Positions 8,644 through 20,600 of a DNA stretch of 64,000 nt are shown one piece after another. The notes beneath the pieces are model-generated. The model ran no database searches. It had not been told where the DNA came from and saw only the letters and a list, made by a program, of their open reading frames with translations. The DNA is from Hemibagrus wyckioides (lineage: Eukaryota > Chordata > Actinopteri > Siluriformes > Bagridae). Where the stretch lies: positions 2,383,280-2,447,279 of the forward strand of contig NC_080710.1 in the NCBI RefSeq assembly GCF_019097595.1. Direction: 5' to 3'. A program made the position numbers and the translations under genes. Positions within the stretch are counted from its first letter, which is position 1. Every line of letters starts with the position of its first letter.

Positions 8644-11600
8644 CTGTGAGGAAGTGAATCTCATTGATCACCAGTTAAGTGAGATGCTTCCTAGTCTGAT
8701 GCTTCTTGGTGCAGGTGTAGTGTGGGAGTGTGCAGGTGTAGTGTGGGAGTGTGCAGGTGTAGTGTGGGAGTGTACAGGTGTAGTGTGGGAGTGTACAGGT
8801 GTAGTGTGGGAGTGTACAGGTGTAGTGAGGGAGTGTACAGGTGTAGTGTGGGAGTGTACAGGTGTAGTGTGGGAGTGTACAGGTGTAGTGAGGGAGTGTA
8901 CAGGTGTAGTGAGGGAGTGTACAGGTGTAGTGTGGGAGTGTACAGGTGTAGTGAGGGAGTGTACAGGTGTAGTGAGGAAGTGTACAGGTGTAGTGAGGGA
9001 GTGTACAGGTGTAGTCTGGGAGTTTACAGGTGTAGTGTGGGAGTGTACAAGTGTAGTGTGGGAGTGTCCAGGTGTAGTGTGGGAGTGTACAGGTGTAGTG
9101 AGGGAGTGTACAGGTGTAGTGAGGGAGTGTACAGGTGTAGTCTGGGAGTTTACAGGTGTAGTGTGGGAGTGTACAGGTGTAGTGTGGGAAGTGTACAGGT
9201 GTAGTGTGGGAGTGTACAGGTGTAGTGTGGGAGTGTACAGGTGTAGTGAGGGAGTGTACAGGTGTAGTGAAGGAGTGTACAGGTGTAGTGAGGGAGTGTA
9301 CAGGTGTAGTCTGGGAGTTTACAGGTGTAGTGTGGGAGTGTACAGGTGTAGTGTGGGAGTGTACAGGTGTAGTGTGGGAGTGTACAGGTGTAGTGTGGGA
9401 GTGTGCAGGTGTAGTGTGGGAGTGTACAGGTGTAGTGAGGGAGTGTGCAGGTGTAGTGTGGGAGTGTGCAGGTGTAGTGAGGGAGTGTACAGGTGTAGTG
9501 TGGGAGTGTGCAGGTGTAGTGTGGGAGTGTACAGGTGTAGTGTGGGAGTGTACAGGTGTAGTGTGGGAGTGTGCAGGTGTAGTGTGGGAGTGTGCAGGTG
9601 TAGTGAGGGAGTGTACAGGTGTAGTGTGGGAAGTGTACAGGTGTAGTGAGGGAGTGTACAGGTGTAGTGTGGGAGTGTACAGGTGTAGTGAGGGAGTGTA
9701 CAGGTGTAGTGAGGGAGTGTACAGGTGTAGTGAGGGAGTGTAGAGGTGTAGTGAGGGAGTGTACAGGTGTAGCGTGGGAGTGTACAGGTGTAGCGTGGGA
9801 GTGTACAGGTGTAGTGTGGGAAGTGTGCACGTGTAGTGTGGGAGTGTACAGGTGTAGTGAGGGAGTGTACAGGTGTAGTGTGGGAGTGTGCAGGTGTAGT
9901 GTGGGAGTGTGCAGGTGTAGTGTGGGAGTGTGCAGGTGTAGTGTGGGAAGTGTACAGGTGTAGTGAGGGAGTGTACAGGTGTAGTGTGGGAGTGTGCAGG
10001 TGTAGTGAGGGAGTGTACAGGTGTAGTGTGGGAAGTGTACAGGTGTAGTGTGGGAGTGTACAGGTGTAGTGTGGGAGTGTACAGGTGTAGTGAGGGAGTG
10101 TACAGGTGTAGTGAAGGAGTGTACAGGTGTAGTGTGGGAGTGTACAGGTGTAGTGTGGGAGTGTACAGGTGTAGTGAGGGAGTGTACAGGTGTAGTGAGG
10201 GAGTGTAGAGGTGTAGTGAGGGAGTGTGCAGGTGTAGTGTGGGAGTGTACAGGTGTAGTGAGGGAGTGTACAGGTGTAGTGAGGGAGTGTGCAGGTGTAG
10301 TGTGGGAGTGTACAGGTGTAGTGAGGGAGTGTACAGGTGTAGTGTGGGAGTGTACAGGTGTAGTGAGGGAGTGTACAGGTGTAGTGTGGGAGTGTGCAGG
10401 TGTAGTGTGGGAGTGTGCAGGTGTAGTGAGGGAGTGTACAGGTGTAGTGTGGGAAGTGTACAGGTGTAGTGAGGGAGTGTACAGGTGTAGTGTGGGAGTG
10501 TGCAGGTGTAGTGAGGGAGTGTGCAGGTGTAGTGTGGGAGTGTACAGGTGTAGTGAGGGAGTGTAGAGGTGTAGTGAGGGAGTGTAGAGGTGTAGTGTGG
10601 GAGTGTACAGGTGTAGTGTGGGAGTGTACAGGTGTAGTGAGGGAGTGTACAGGTGTAGTGTGGGAGTGTGCAGGTGTAGTGTGGGAGTGTGCAGGTGTAG
10701 TGTGGGAGTGTGCAGGTGTAGTGAGGGAGTGTAGAGGTGTAGTGAGGGAGTGTACAGGTGTAGTGAGGGAGTGTACAGGTGTAGTGTGGGAGTGTACAGG
10801 TGTAGTGAGGGAGTGTACAGGTGTAGTGTGGGAGTGTGCAGGTGTAGTGTGGGAGTGTAGAGGTGTAGTGAGGGAGTGTACAGGTGTAGTGTGGGAGTGT
10901 ACAGGTGTAGTGAGGGAGTGTAGAGGTGTAGTGAGGGAGTGTACAGGTGTAGTGTGGGAGTGTACAGGTGTAGTGTGGGAAGTGTGCAGGTGTAGTGTGG
11001 GAGTGTACAGGTGTAGTGAGGGAGTGTACAGGTGTAGTGTGGGAGTGTACAGGTGTAGTGTGGGAGTGTACAGGTGTAGTGAGGGAGTGTACAGGTGTAG
11101 TGTGGGAGTGTGCAGGTGTAGTGTGGGAGTGTGCAGGTGTAGTGTGGGAGTGTGCAGGTGTAGTGAGGGAGTGTAGAGGTGTAGTGAGGGAGTGTACAGG
11201 TGTAGTGAGGGAGTGTACAGGTGTAGTGTGGGAGTGTACAGGTGTAGTGTGGGAGTGTACAGGTGTAGTGTGGGAGTGTACAGGTGTAGTGTGGGAGTGT
11301 ACAGGTGTAGTGAGGGAGTGTACAGGTGTAGTGAGGGAGTGTAGCGGTGTAGTGTGGGAGTGTACAGGTGTAGTGAGGGAGTCTACAGGTGTAGTGAGGG
11401 AGTGTGCAGGTGTAGTGTGGGAGTGTACAGGTGTAGTGTGGGAGTGTACAGGTGTAGTGAGGGAGTGTGCAGGTGTAGTGTGGGAGTGTGCAGGTGTAGT
11501 GTGGGAGTGTGCAGGTGTAGTGAGGGAGTGTACAGGTGTAGTGAGGGAGTGTAGAGATGTAGTGAGGGAGTGTACAGGTGTAGTGTGGGAGTGTACAGGT

Positions 11601-14600
11601 GTAGTGAGGGAGTGTACAGGTGTAGTGAGGGAGTGTACAGGTGTAGTGTGGGAGTGTGCAGGTGTAGTGTGGGAGTGTAGAGGTGTAGTGAGGGAGTGTA
11701 CAGGTGTAGTGAGGGAGTGTGCAGGTGTAGTGAGGGAGTGTACAGGTGTAGTGTGGGAGTGTACAGGTGTAGTGAGGGAGTGTACAGGTGTAGTGTGGGA
11801 GTTTACAGGTGTAGTGAGGGAGTGTACAGGTGTAGTGTGGGAGTGTACAGGTGTAGTGTGGGAGTGTACAGGTGTAGTGTGGGAGTGTACAGGTGTAGTG
11901 AGGGAGTGTACAGGTGTAGTGTGGGAAGTGTACAGGTGTAGTGTGGGAGTGTACAGGTGTAGTGAGGGAGTGTAGAGGTGTAGTGTGGGAGTGTACAGGT
12001 GTAGTGAGGGAGTGTACAGGTGTAGTGTGGGAGTGTACAGGTGTAGTGTGGGAGTGTACAGGTGTAGTGAGGGAGTGTACAGGTGTAGTGAGGGAGTGTA
12101 GAGGTGTAGTGAGGGAGTGTACAGGTGTAGTGAGGGAGTGTAGAGGTGTAGTGAGGGAGTGTACAGGTGTAGTGTGGGAGTGTACAGGTGTAGTGAGGGA
12201 GTGTACAGGTGTAGTGTGGGAGTGTACAGGTGTAGTGAGGGAGTGTACAGGTGTAGTGTGGGGAGTGTACAGGTGTAGTGTGGGGAGTGTACAGGTGTAG
12301 TGTGGGAGTGTGCAGGTGTAGTGAGGGAGTGTACAGGTGTAGTGTGGGAAGTGTACAGGTGTAGTGTGGGAGTGTACAGGTGTAGTGAGGGAGTGTACAG
12401 GTATAGTGTGGGAGTGTACAGGTGTAGTGTGGGAGTGTGCAGGTGTAGTGTGGGAGTGTGCAGGTGTAGTGTGGGAGTGTGCAGGTGTAGTGTGGGAAGT
12501 GTGCAGGTGTAGTGAGGGAGTGTGCAGGTGTAGTGAGGGAGTGTGCAGGTGTAGTGTGGGAGTGTGCAGGTGTAGTGTGGGAAGTGTGCAGGTGTAGTGT
12601 GGGAGTGTACAGGTGTAGTGAGGGGGTGTACAGGTGTAGTGAGGGAGTGTACAGGTGTAGTGAGGGAGTGTACAGGTGTAGTGTGGGAAGTGTGCAGGTG
12701 TAGTGTGGGAGTGTGCAGGTGTAGTGAGGGAGTGTACAGGTGTAGTGTGGGAGTGTACAGGTGTAGTGTGGGAGTGTGCAGGTGTAGTGTGGGAGTGTGC
12801 AGGTGTAGTGTGGGAGTGTGCAGGTGTAGTGTGGGAGTGTACAGGTGTAGTGTGGGAGTGTGCAGGTGTAGTGTGGGAGTGTGCAGGTGTAGTGTGGGAG
12901 TGTGCAGGTGTAGTGTGGGAAGTGTGCAGGTGTAGTGAGGGAGTGTACAGGTGTAGTGTGGGAAGTGTGCAGGTGTAGTGTGGGAGTGTGCAGGTGTAGT
13001 GTGGGAGTGTGCAGGTGTAGTGTGGGAGTGTGCAGGTGTAGTGTGGGAAGTGTGCAGGTGTAGTGAGGGAGTGTACAGGTGTAGTGTGGGAAGTGTGCAG
13101 GTGTAGTGTGGGAGTGTGCAGGTGTAGTGTGGGAGTGTGCAGGTGTAGTGTGGGAGTGTGCAGGTGTAGTGTGGGAAGTGTGCAGGTGTAGTGAGGGAGT
13201 GTACAGGTGTAGTGTGGGAAGTGTGCAGGTGTAGTGTGGGAGTGTACAGGTGTAGTGTGGGAGTGTACAGGTGTAGTGTGGGAGTGTGCAGGTGTAATGA
13301 GGGAGTGTAGAGGTGTAGTGTGGGAGTGTACAGGTGTAGTGTGGGAGTGTACAGGTGTAGTGAGGGAGTGTACAGGTGTAGTGTGGGAGTGTACAGGTGT
13401 AGTGTGGGAGTGTAAAGGTGTAGTGTGGGAGTGTACAGGTGTAGTGAGGGAGTGTACAGGTGTAGTGAGGGAGTGTACAGGTGTAGTGAGGGAGTGTAGA
13501 GGTGTAGTGAGGGAGTGTACAGGTGTAGTGTGGGAGTGTACAGGTGTAGTGAGGGAGTGTACAGGTGTAGTGTGGGAGTGTACAGGTGTAGTGAGGGAGT
13601 GTACAGGTGTAGTGTGGGGAGTGTACAGGTGTAGTGTGGGAAGTGTACAGGTGTAGTGTGGGAGTGTGCAGGTGTAGTGAGGGAGTGTACAGGTGTAGTG
13701 TGGGAAGTGTACAGGTGTAGTGTGGGAGTGTACAGGTGTAGTGTGGGAGTGTGCAGGTGTAGTGTGGGAGTGTGCAGGTGTAGTGTGGGAGTGTGCAGGT
13801 GTAGTGTGGGAGTGTACAGGTGTAGTGAGGGAGTGTAGAGGTGTAGTGAGGGAGTGTAGAGGTGTAGTGTGGGAGTGTACAGGTGTAGTGTGGGAGTGTA
13901 CAGGTGTAGTGAGGGAGTGTACAGGTGTAGTGTGGGAGTGTGCAGGTGTAGTGTGGGAGTGTACAGGTGTAGTGTGGGAGTGTGCAGGTGTAGTGTGGGA
14001 GTGTGCAGGTGTAGTGAGGGAGTGTAGAGGTGTAGTGAGGGATTGTACAGGTGTAGTGTGGGAGTGTACAGGTGTAGTGTGGGAGTGTACAGGTGTAGTG
14101 TGGGAAGTGTACAGGTGTAGTGTGGGAGTGTACAGGTGTAGTGTGGGAGTGTACAGGTGTAGTGAGGGAGTGTACAGGTGTAGTGTGGGAGTGTACAGGT
14201 GTAGTGTGGGAGTGTACAGGTGTAGTGAGGGAGTGTAGAGGTGTAGTGAGGGAGTGTAGAGGTGTAGTGTGGGAGTGTACAGGTGTAGTGTGGGAGTGTA
14301 CAGGTGTAGTGTGGGAGTGTACAGGTGTAGTGAGGGAGTGTACAGGTGTAGTGTGGGAGTGTGCAGGTGTAGTGTGGGAGTGTGCAGGTGTAGTGTGGGA
14401 GTGTGCAGGTGTAGTGTGGGAGTGTACAGGTGTAGTGAGGGAGTGTAGAGGTGTAGTGAGGGAGTGTAGAGGTGTAGTGTGGGAGTGTACAGGTGTAGTG
14501 TGGGAGTGTACAGGTGTAGTGTGGGAAGTGTACAGGTGTAGTGTGGGAGTGTACAGGTGTAGTGTGGGAGTGTACAGGTGTAGTGAGGGAGTGTACAGGT

Positions 14601-17600
14601 GTAGTGTGGGAGTGTACAGGTGTAGTGTGGGAGTGTACAGGTGTAGTGAGGGAGTGTAGAGGTGTAGTGAGGGAGTGTAGAGGTGTAGTGTGGGAGTGTA
14701 CAGGTGTAGTGAGGGAGTGTACAGGTGTAGTGTGGGAGTGTACAGGTGTAGTGTGGGAGTGTACAGGTGTAGTGAGGGAGTGTAGAGGTGTAGTGAGGGA
14801 GTGTACAGGTGTAGTGAGGGAGTGTAGAGGTGTAGTGAGGGAGTGTACAGGTGTAGTGTGGGAGTGTACAGGTGTAGTGAGGGAGTGTACAGGTGTAGTG
14901 TGGGAGTGTACAGGTGTAGTGAGGGAGTGTACAGGTGTAGTGTGGGGAGTGTACAGGTGTAGTGTGGGGAGTGTACAGGTGTAGTGTGGGAGTGTGCAGG
15001 TGTAGTGAGGGAGTGTACAGGTGTAGTGTGGGAAGTGTACAGGTGTAGTGAGGGAGTGTACAGGTGTAGTGAGGGAGTGTACAGGTATAGTGTGGGAGTG
15101 TACAGGTGTAGTGTGGGAGTGTGCAGGTGTAGTGTGGGAGTGTGCAGGTGTAGTGTGGGAGTGTGCAGGTGTAGTGTGGGAAGTGTGCAGGTGTAGTGAG
15201 GGAGTGTGCAGGTGTAGTGAGGGAGTGTGCAGGTGTAGTGTGGGAGTGTGCAGGTGTAGTGTGGGAAGTGTGCAGGTGTAGTGTGGGAGTGTGCAGGTGT
15301 AGTGAGGGAGTGTGCAGGTGTAGTGTGGGAAGTGTGCAGGTGTAGTGAGGGAGTGTACAGGTGTAGTGTGGGAAGTGTGCAGGTGTAGTGTGGGAGTGTG
15401 CAGGTGTAGTGAGGGAGTGTACAGGTGTAGTGTGGGAGTGTACAGGTGTAGTGTGGGAGTGTGCAGGTGTAGTGTGGGAGTGTGCAGGTGTAGTGTGGGA
15501 GTGTGCAGGTGTAGTGTGGGAGTGTGCAGGTGTAGTGTGGGAGTGTGCAGGTGTAGTGTGGGAGTGTGCAGGTGTAGTGTGGGAAGTGTGCAGGTGTAGT
15601 GAGGGAGTGTACAGGTGTAGTGTGGGAAGTGTGCAGGTGTAGTGTGGGAGTGTGCAGGTGTAGTATGGGAGTGTGCAGGTGTAGTGTGGGAGTGTGCAGG
15701 TGTAGTGTGGGAAGTGTGCAGGTGTAGTGAGGGAGTGTACAGGTGTAGTGTGGGAAGTGTGCAGGTGTAGTGTGGGAGTGTGCAGGTGTAGTGTGGGAGT
15801 GTGCAGGTGTAGTGTGGGAGTGTGCAGGTGTAGTGTGGGAAGTGTGCAGGTGTAGTGAGGGAGTGTACAGGTGTAGTGTGGGAAGTGTGCAGGTGTAGTG
15901 TGGGAGTGTACAGGTGTAGTGTGGGAGTGTACAGGTGTAGTGAGGGAGTGTAGAGGTGTAGTGAGGGATTGTACAGGTGTAGTGTGGGAGTGTACAGGTG
16001 TAGTGTGGGAGTGTACAGGTGTAGTGTGGGAGTGTACAGGTGTAGTGTGGGAAGTGTACAGGTGTAGTGTGGGAGTGTACAGGTGTAGTGTGGGAGTGTA
16101 CAGGTGTAGTGAGGGAGTGTACAGGTGTAGTGTGGGAGTGTACAGGTGTAGTGTGGGAGTGTACAGGTGTAGTGAGGGAGTGTAGAGGTGTAGTGAGGGA
16201 GTGTAGAGGTGTAGTGTGGGAGTGTACAGGTGTAGTGAGGGAGTGTACAGGTGTAGTGTGGGAGTGTACAGGTGTAGTGTGGGAGTGTACAGGTGTAGTG
16301 AGGGAGTGTACAGGTGTAGTGAGGGAGTGTAGAGGTGTAGTGAGGGAGTGTACAGGTGTAGTGAGGGAGTGTAGAGGTGTAGTGAGGGAGTGTACAGGTG
16401 TAGTGTGGGAGTGTACAGGTGTAGTGAGGGAGTGTACAGGTGTAGTGTGGGAGTGTACAGGTGTAGTGAGGGAGTGTACAGGTGTAGTGTGGGGAGTGTA
16501 CAGGTGTAGTGTGGGAGTGTGCAGGTGTAGTGTGGGAGTGTGCAGGTGTAGTGTGGGAGTGTGCAGGTGTAGTGTGGGAAGTGTGCAGGTGTAGTGAGGG
16601 AGTGTGCAGGTGTAGTGAGGGAGTGTGCAGGTGTAGTGTGGGAGTGTGCAGGTGTAGTGTGGGAAGTGTGCAGGTGTAGTGTGGGAGTGTGCAGGTGTAG
16701 TGAGGGAGTGTGCAGGTGTAGTGTGGGAAGTGTGCAGGTGTAGTGAGGGAGTGTACAGGTGTAGTGTGGGAAGTGTGCAGGTGTAGTGTGGGAGTGTGCA
16801 GGTGTAGTGAGGGAGTGTACAGGTGTAGTGTGGGAGTGTACAGGTGTAGTGTGGGAGTGTGCAGGTGTAGTGTGGGAGTGTGCAGGTGTAGTGTGGGAGT
16901 GTACAGGTGTAGTGTGGGAGTGTAGAGGTGTAGTGAGGGAGTGTACAGGTGTAGTGTGGGAGTGTGCAGGTGTAGTGTGGGAGTGTGCAGGTGTAGTGTG
17001 GGAGTGTGCAGGTGTAGTGTGGGAGTGTACAGGTGTAGTGAGGGAGTGTAGAGGTGTAGTGAGGGAGTGTACAGGTGTAGTGTGGGAGTGTACAGGTGTA
17101 GTGTGGGAGTGTACAGGTGTAGTGAGGGAGTGTACAGGTGTAGTGTGGGAAGTGTGCAGGTGTAGTGTGGGAGTGTGCAGGTGTAGTGAGGGAGTGTGCA
17201 GGTGTAGTGTGGGAAGTGTGCAGGTGTAGTGAGGGAGTGTACAGGTGTAGTGTGGGAAGTGTGCAGGTGTAGTGTGGGAGTGTGCAGGTGTAGTGAGGGA
17301 GTGTACAGGTGTAGTGTGGGAGTGTACAGGTGTAGTGTGGGAGTGTGCAGGTGTAGTGAGGGAGTGTACAGGTGTAGTGTGGGAGTGTACAGGTGTAGTG
17401 AGGGAGTGTACAGGTGTAGTGTGGGAGTGTGCAGGTGTAATGTGGGAGTGTAGAGGTGTAGTGAGGGAGTGTAGAGGTGTAGTGTGGGAGTGTACAGGTG
17501 TAGTGAGGGAGTGTACAGGTGTAGTGTGGGAGTGTACAGGTGTAGTGTGGGAGTGTACAGGTGTAGTGAGGGAGTGTAGAGGTGTAGTGAGGGAGTGTAC

Positions 17601-20600
17601 AGGTGTAGTGAGGGAGTGTAGAGGTGTAGTGAGGGAGTGTACAGGTGTAGTGTGGGAGTGTACAGGTGTAGTGAGGGAGTGTACAGGTGTAGTGTGGGAG
17701 TGTACAGGTGTAGTGAGGGAGTGTACAGGTGTAGTGTGGGGAGTGTACAGGTGTAGTGTGGGGAGTGTACAGGTGTAGTGTGGGAGTGTGCAGGTGTAGT
17801 GAGGGAGTGTACAGGTGTAGTGTGGGAAGTGTACAGGTGTAGTGTGGGAGTGTACAGGTGTAGTGAGGGAGTGTACAGGTATAGTGTGGGAGTGTACAGG
17901 TGTAGTGTGGGAGTGTGCAGGTGTAGTGTGGGAGTGTGCAGGTGTAGTGTGGGAGTGTGCAGGTGTAGTGTGGGAAGTGTGCAGGTGTAGTGAGGGAGTG
18001 TGCAGGTGTAGTGAGGGAGTGTGCAGGTGTAGTGTGGGAGTGTGCAGGTGTAGTGTGGGAAGTGTGCAGGTGTAGTGTGGGAGTGTGCAGGTGTAGTGAG
18101 GGAGTGTGCAGGTGTAGTGTGGGAAGTGTGCAGGTGTAGTGAGGGAGTGTACAGGTGTAGTGTGGGAAGTGTGCAGGTGTAGTGTGGGAGTGTGCAGGTG
18201 TAGTGAGGGAGTGTACAGGTGTAGTGTGGGAGTGTACAGGTGTAGTGTGGGAGTGTGCAGGTGTAGTGTGGGAGTGTGCAGGTGTAGTGTGGGAGTGTGC
18301 AGGTGTAGTGTGGGAGTGTACAGGTGTAGTGTGGGAGTGTGCAGGTGTAGTGTGGGAGTGTGCAGGTGTAGTGTGGGAGTGTGCAGGTGTAGTGTGGGAA
18401 GTGTGCAGGTGTAGTGAGGGAGTGTACAGGTGTAGTGTGGGAAGTGTGCAGGTGTAGTGTGGGAGTGTGCAGGTGTAGTGTGGGAGTGTGCAGGTGTAGT
18501 GTGGGAGTGTGCAGGTGTAGTGTGGGAAGTGTGCAGGTGTAGTGAGGGAGTGTACAGGTGTAGTGTGGGAAGTGTGCAGGTGTAGTGTGGGAGTGTGCAG
18601 GTGTAGTGTGGGAGTGTGCAGGTGTAGTGTGGGAGTGTGCAGGTGTAGTGTGGGAAGTGTGCAGGTGTAGTGAGGGAGTGTACAGGTGTAGTGTGGGAAG
18701 TGTGCAGGTGTAGTGTGGGAGTGTACAGGTGTAGTGTGGGAGTGTACAGGTGTAGTGTGGGAGTGTGCAGGTGTAATGAGGGAGTGTAGAGGTGTAGTGT
18801 GGGAGTGTACAGGTGTAGTGTGGGAGTGTACAGGTGTAGTGAGGGAGTGTACAGGTGTAGTGTGGGAGTGTACAGGTGTAGTGTGGGAGTGTACAGGTGT
18901 AGTGAGGGAGTGTACAGGTGTAGTGAGGGAGTGTACAGGTGTAGTGAGGGAGTGTAGAGGTGTAGTGAGGGAGTGTACAGGTGTAGTGTGGGAGTGTACA
19001 GGTGTAGTGAGGGAGTGTACAGGTGTAGTGTGGGAGTGTACAGGTGTAGTGAGGGAGTGTACAGGTGTAGTGTGGGGAGTGTACAGGTGTAGTGTGGGAA
19101 GTGTACAGGTGTAGTGTGGGAGTGTGCAGGTGTAGTGAGGGAGTGTACAGGTGTAGTGTGGGAAGTGTACAGGTGTAGTGTGGGAGTGTACAGGTGTAGT
19201 GAGGGAGTGTACAGGTGTAGTGTGGGAGTGTGCAGGTGTAGTGTGGGAGTGTGCAGGTGTAGTGTGGGAGTGTGCAGGTGTAGTGTGGGAGTGTGCAGGT
19301 GTAGTGTGGGAGTGTACAGGTGTAGTGAGGGAGTGTAGAGGTGTAGTGAGGGAGTGTAGAGGTGTAGTGTGGGAGTGTACAGGTGTAGTGTGGGAGTGTA
19401 CAGGTGTAGTGAGGGAGTGTACAGGTGTAGTGTGGGAGTGTGCAGGTGTAGTGTGGGAGTGTGCAGGTGTAGTGTGGGAGTGTGCAGGTGTAGTGTGGGA
19501 GTGTACAGGTGTAGTGAGGGAGTGTAGAGGTGTAGTGAGGGAGTGTACAGGTGTAGTGTGGGAGTGTACAGGTGTAGTGTGGGAGTGTACAGGTGTAGTG
19601 TGGGAGTGTACAGGTGTAGTGAGGGAGTGTACAGGTGTAGTGTGGGAGTGTACAGGTGTAGTGTGGGAGTGTACAGGTGTAGTGAGGGAGTGTACAGGTG
19701 TAGTGTGGGAGTGTACAGGTGTAGTGTGGGAGTGTACAGGTGTAGTGAGGGAGTGTAGAGGTGTAGTGAGGGAGTGTAGAGGTGTAGTGTGGGAGTGTAC
19801 AGGTGTAGTGTGGGAGTGTACAGGTGTAGTGTGGGAGTGTACAGGTGTAGTGAGGGAGTGTACAGGTGTAGTGTGGGAGTGTACAGGTGTAGTGAGGGAG
19901 TGTACAGGTGTAGTGTGGGAGTGTGCAGGTGTAGTGTGGGAGTGTACAGGTGTAGTGAGGGAGTGTAGAGGTGTAGTGAGGGAGTGTAGAGGTGTAGTGT
20001 GGGAGTGTACAGGTGTAGTGTGGGAGTGTACAGGTGTAGTGTGGGAGTGTGCAGGTGTAGTGTGGGAGTGTACAGGTGTAGTGTGGGAGTGTGCAGGTGT
20101 AGTGTGGGAGTGTGCAGGTGTAGTGAGGGAGTGTAGAGGTGTAGTGAGGGATTGTACAGGTGTAGTGTGGGAGTGTACAGGTGTAGTGAGGGAGTGTACA
20201 GGTGTAGTGAGGGAGTGTACAGGTGTAGTGTGGGAGTGTACAGGTGTAGTGAGGGAGTGTACAGGTGTAGTGTGGGAGTGTACAGGTGTAGTGAGGGAGT
20301 GTAGAGGTGTAGTGAGGGAGTGTACAGGTGTAGTGTGGGAGTGTACAGGTGTAGTGTGGGAGTGTACAGGTGTAGTGTGGGAGTGTACAGGTGTAGTGTG
20401 GGAAGTGTACAGGTGTAGTGTGGGAGTGTACAGGTGTAGTGTGGGAGTGTACAGGTGTAGTGAGGGAGTGTACAGGTGTAGTGTGGGAGTGTACAGGTGT
20501 AGTGTGGGAGTGTACAGGTGTAGTGAGGGAGTGTAGAGGTGTAGTGAGGGAGTGTAGAGGTGTAGTGTGGGAGTGTACAGGTGTAGTGAGGGAGTGTACA

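Noticed and set aside
8150..9646. 498-codon + strand frame starting MLNLLVFSDD with Ser/Ala and then ECTGVVW repeats
   Set aside because: Antisense shadow of the acidic dcdc2 exon 9 continuing into array A.
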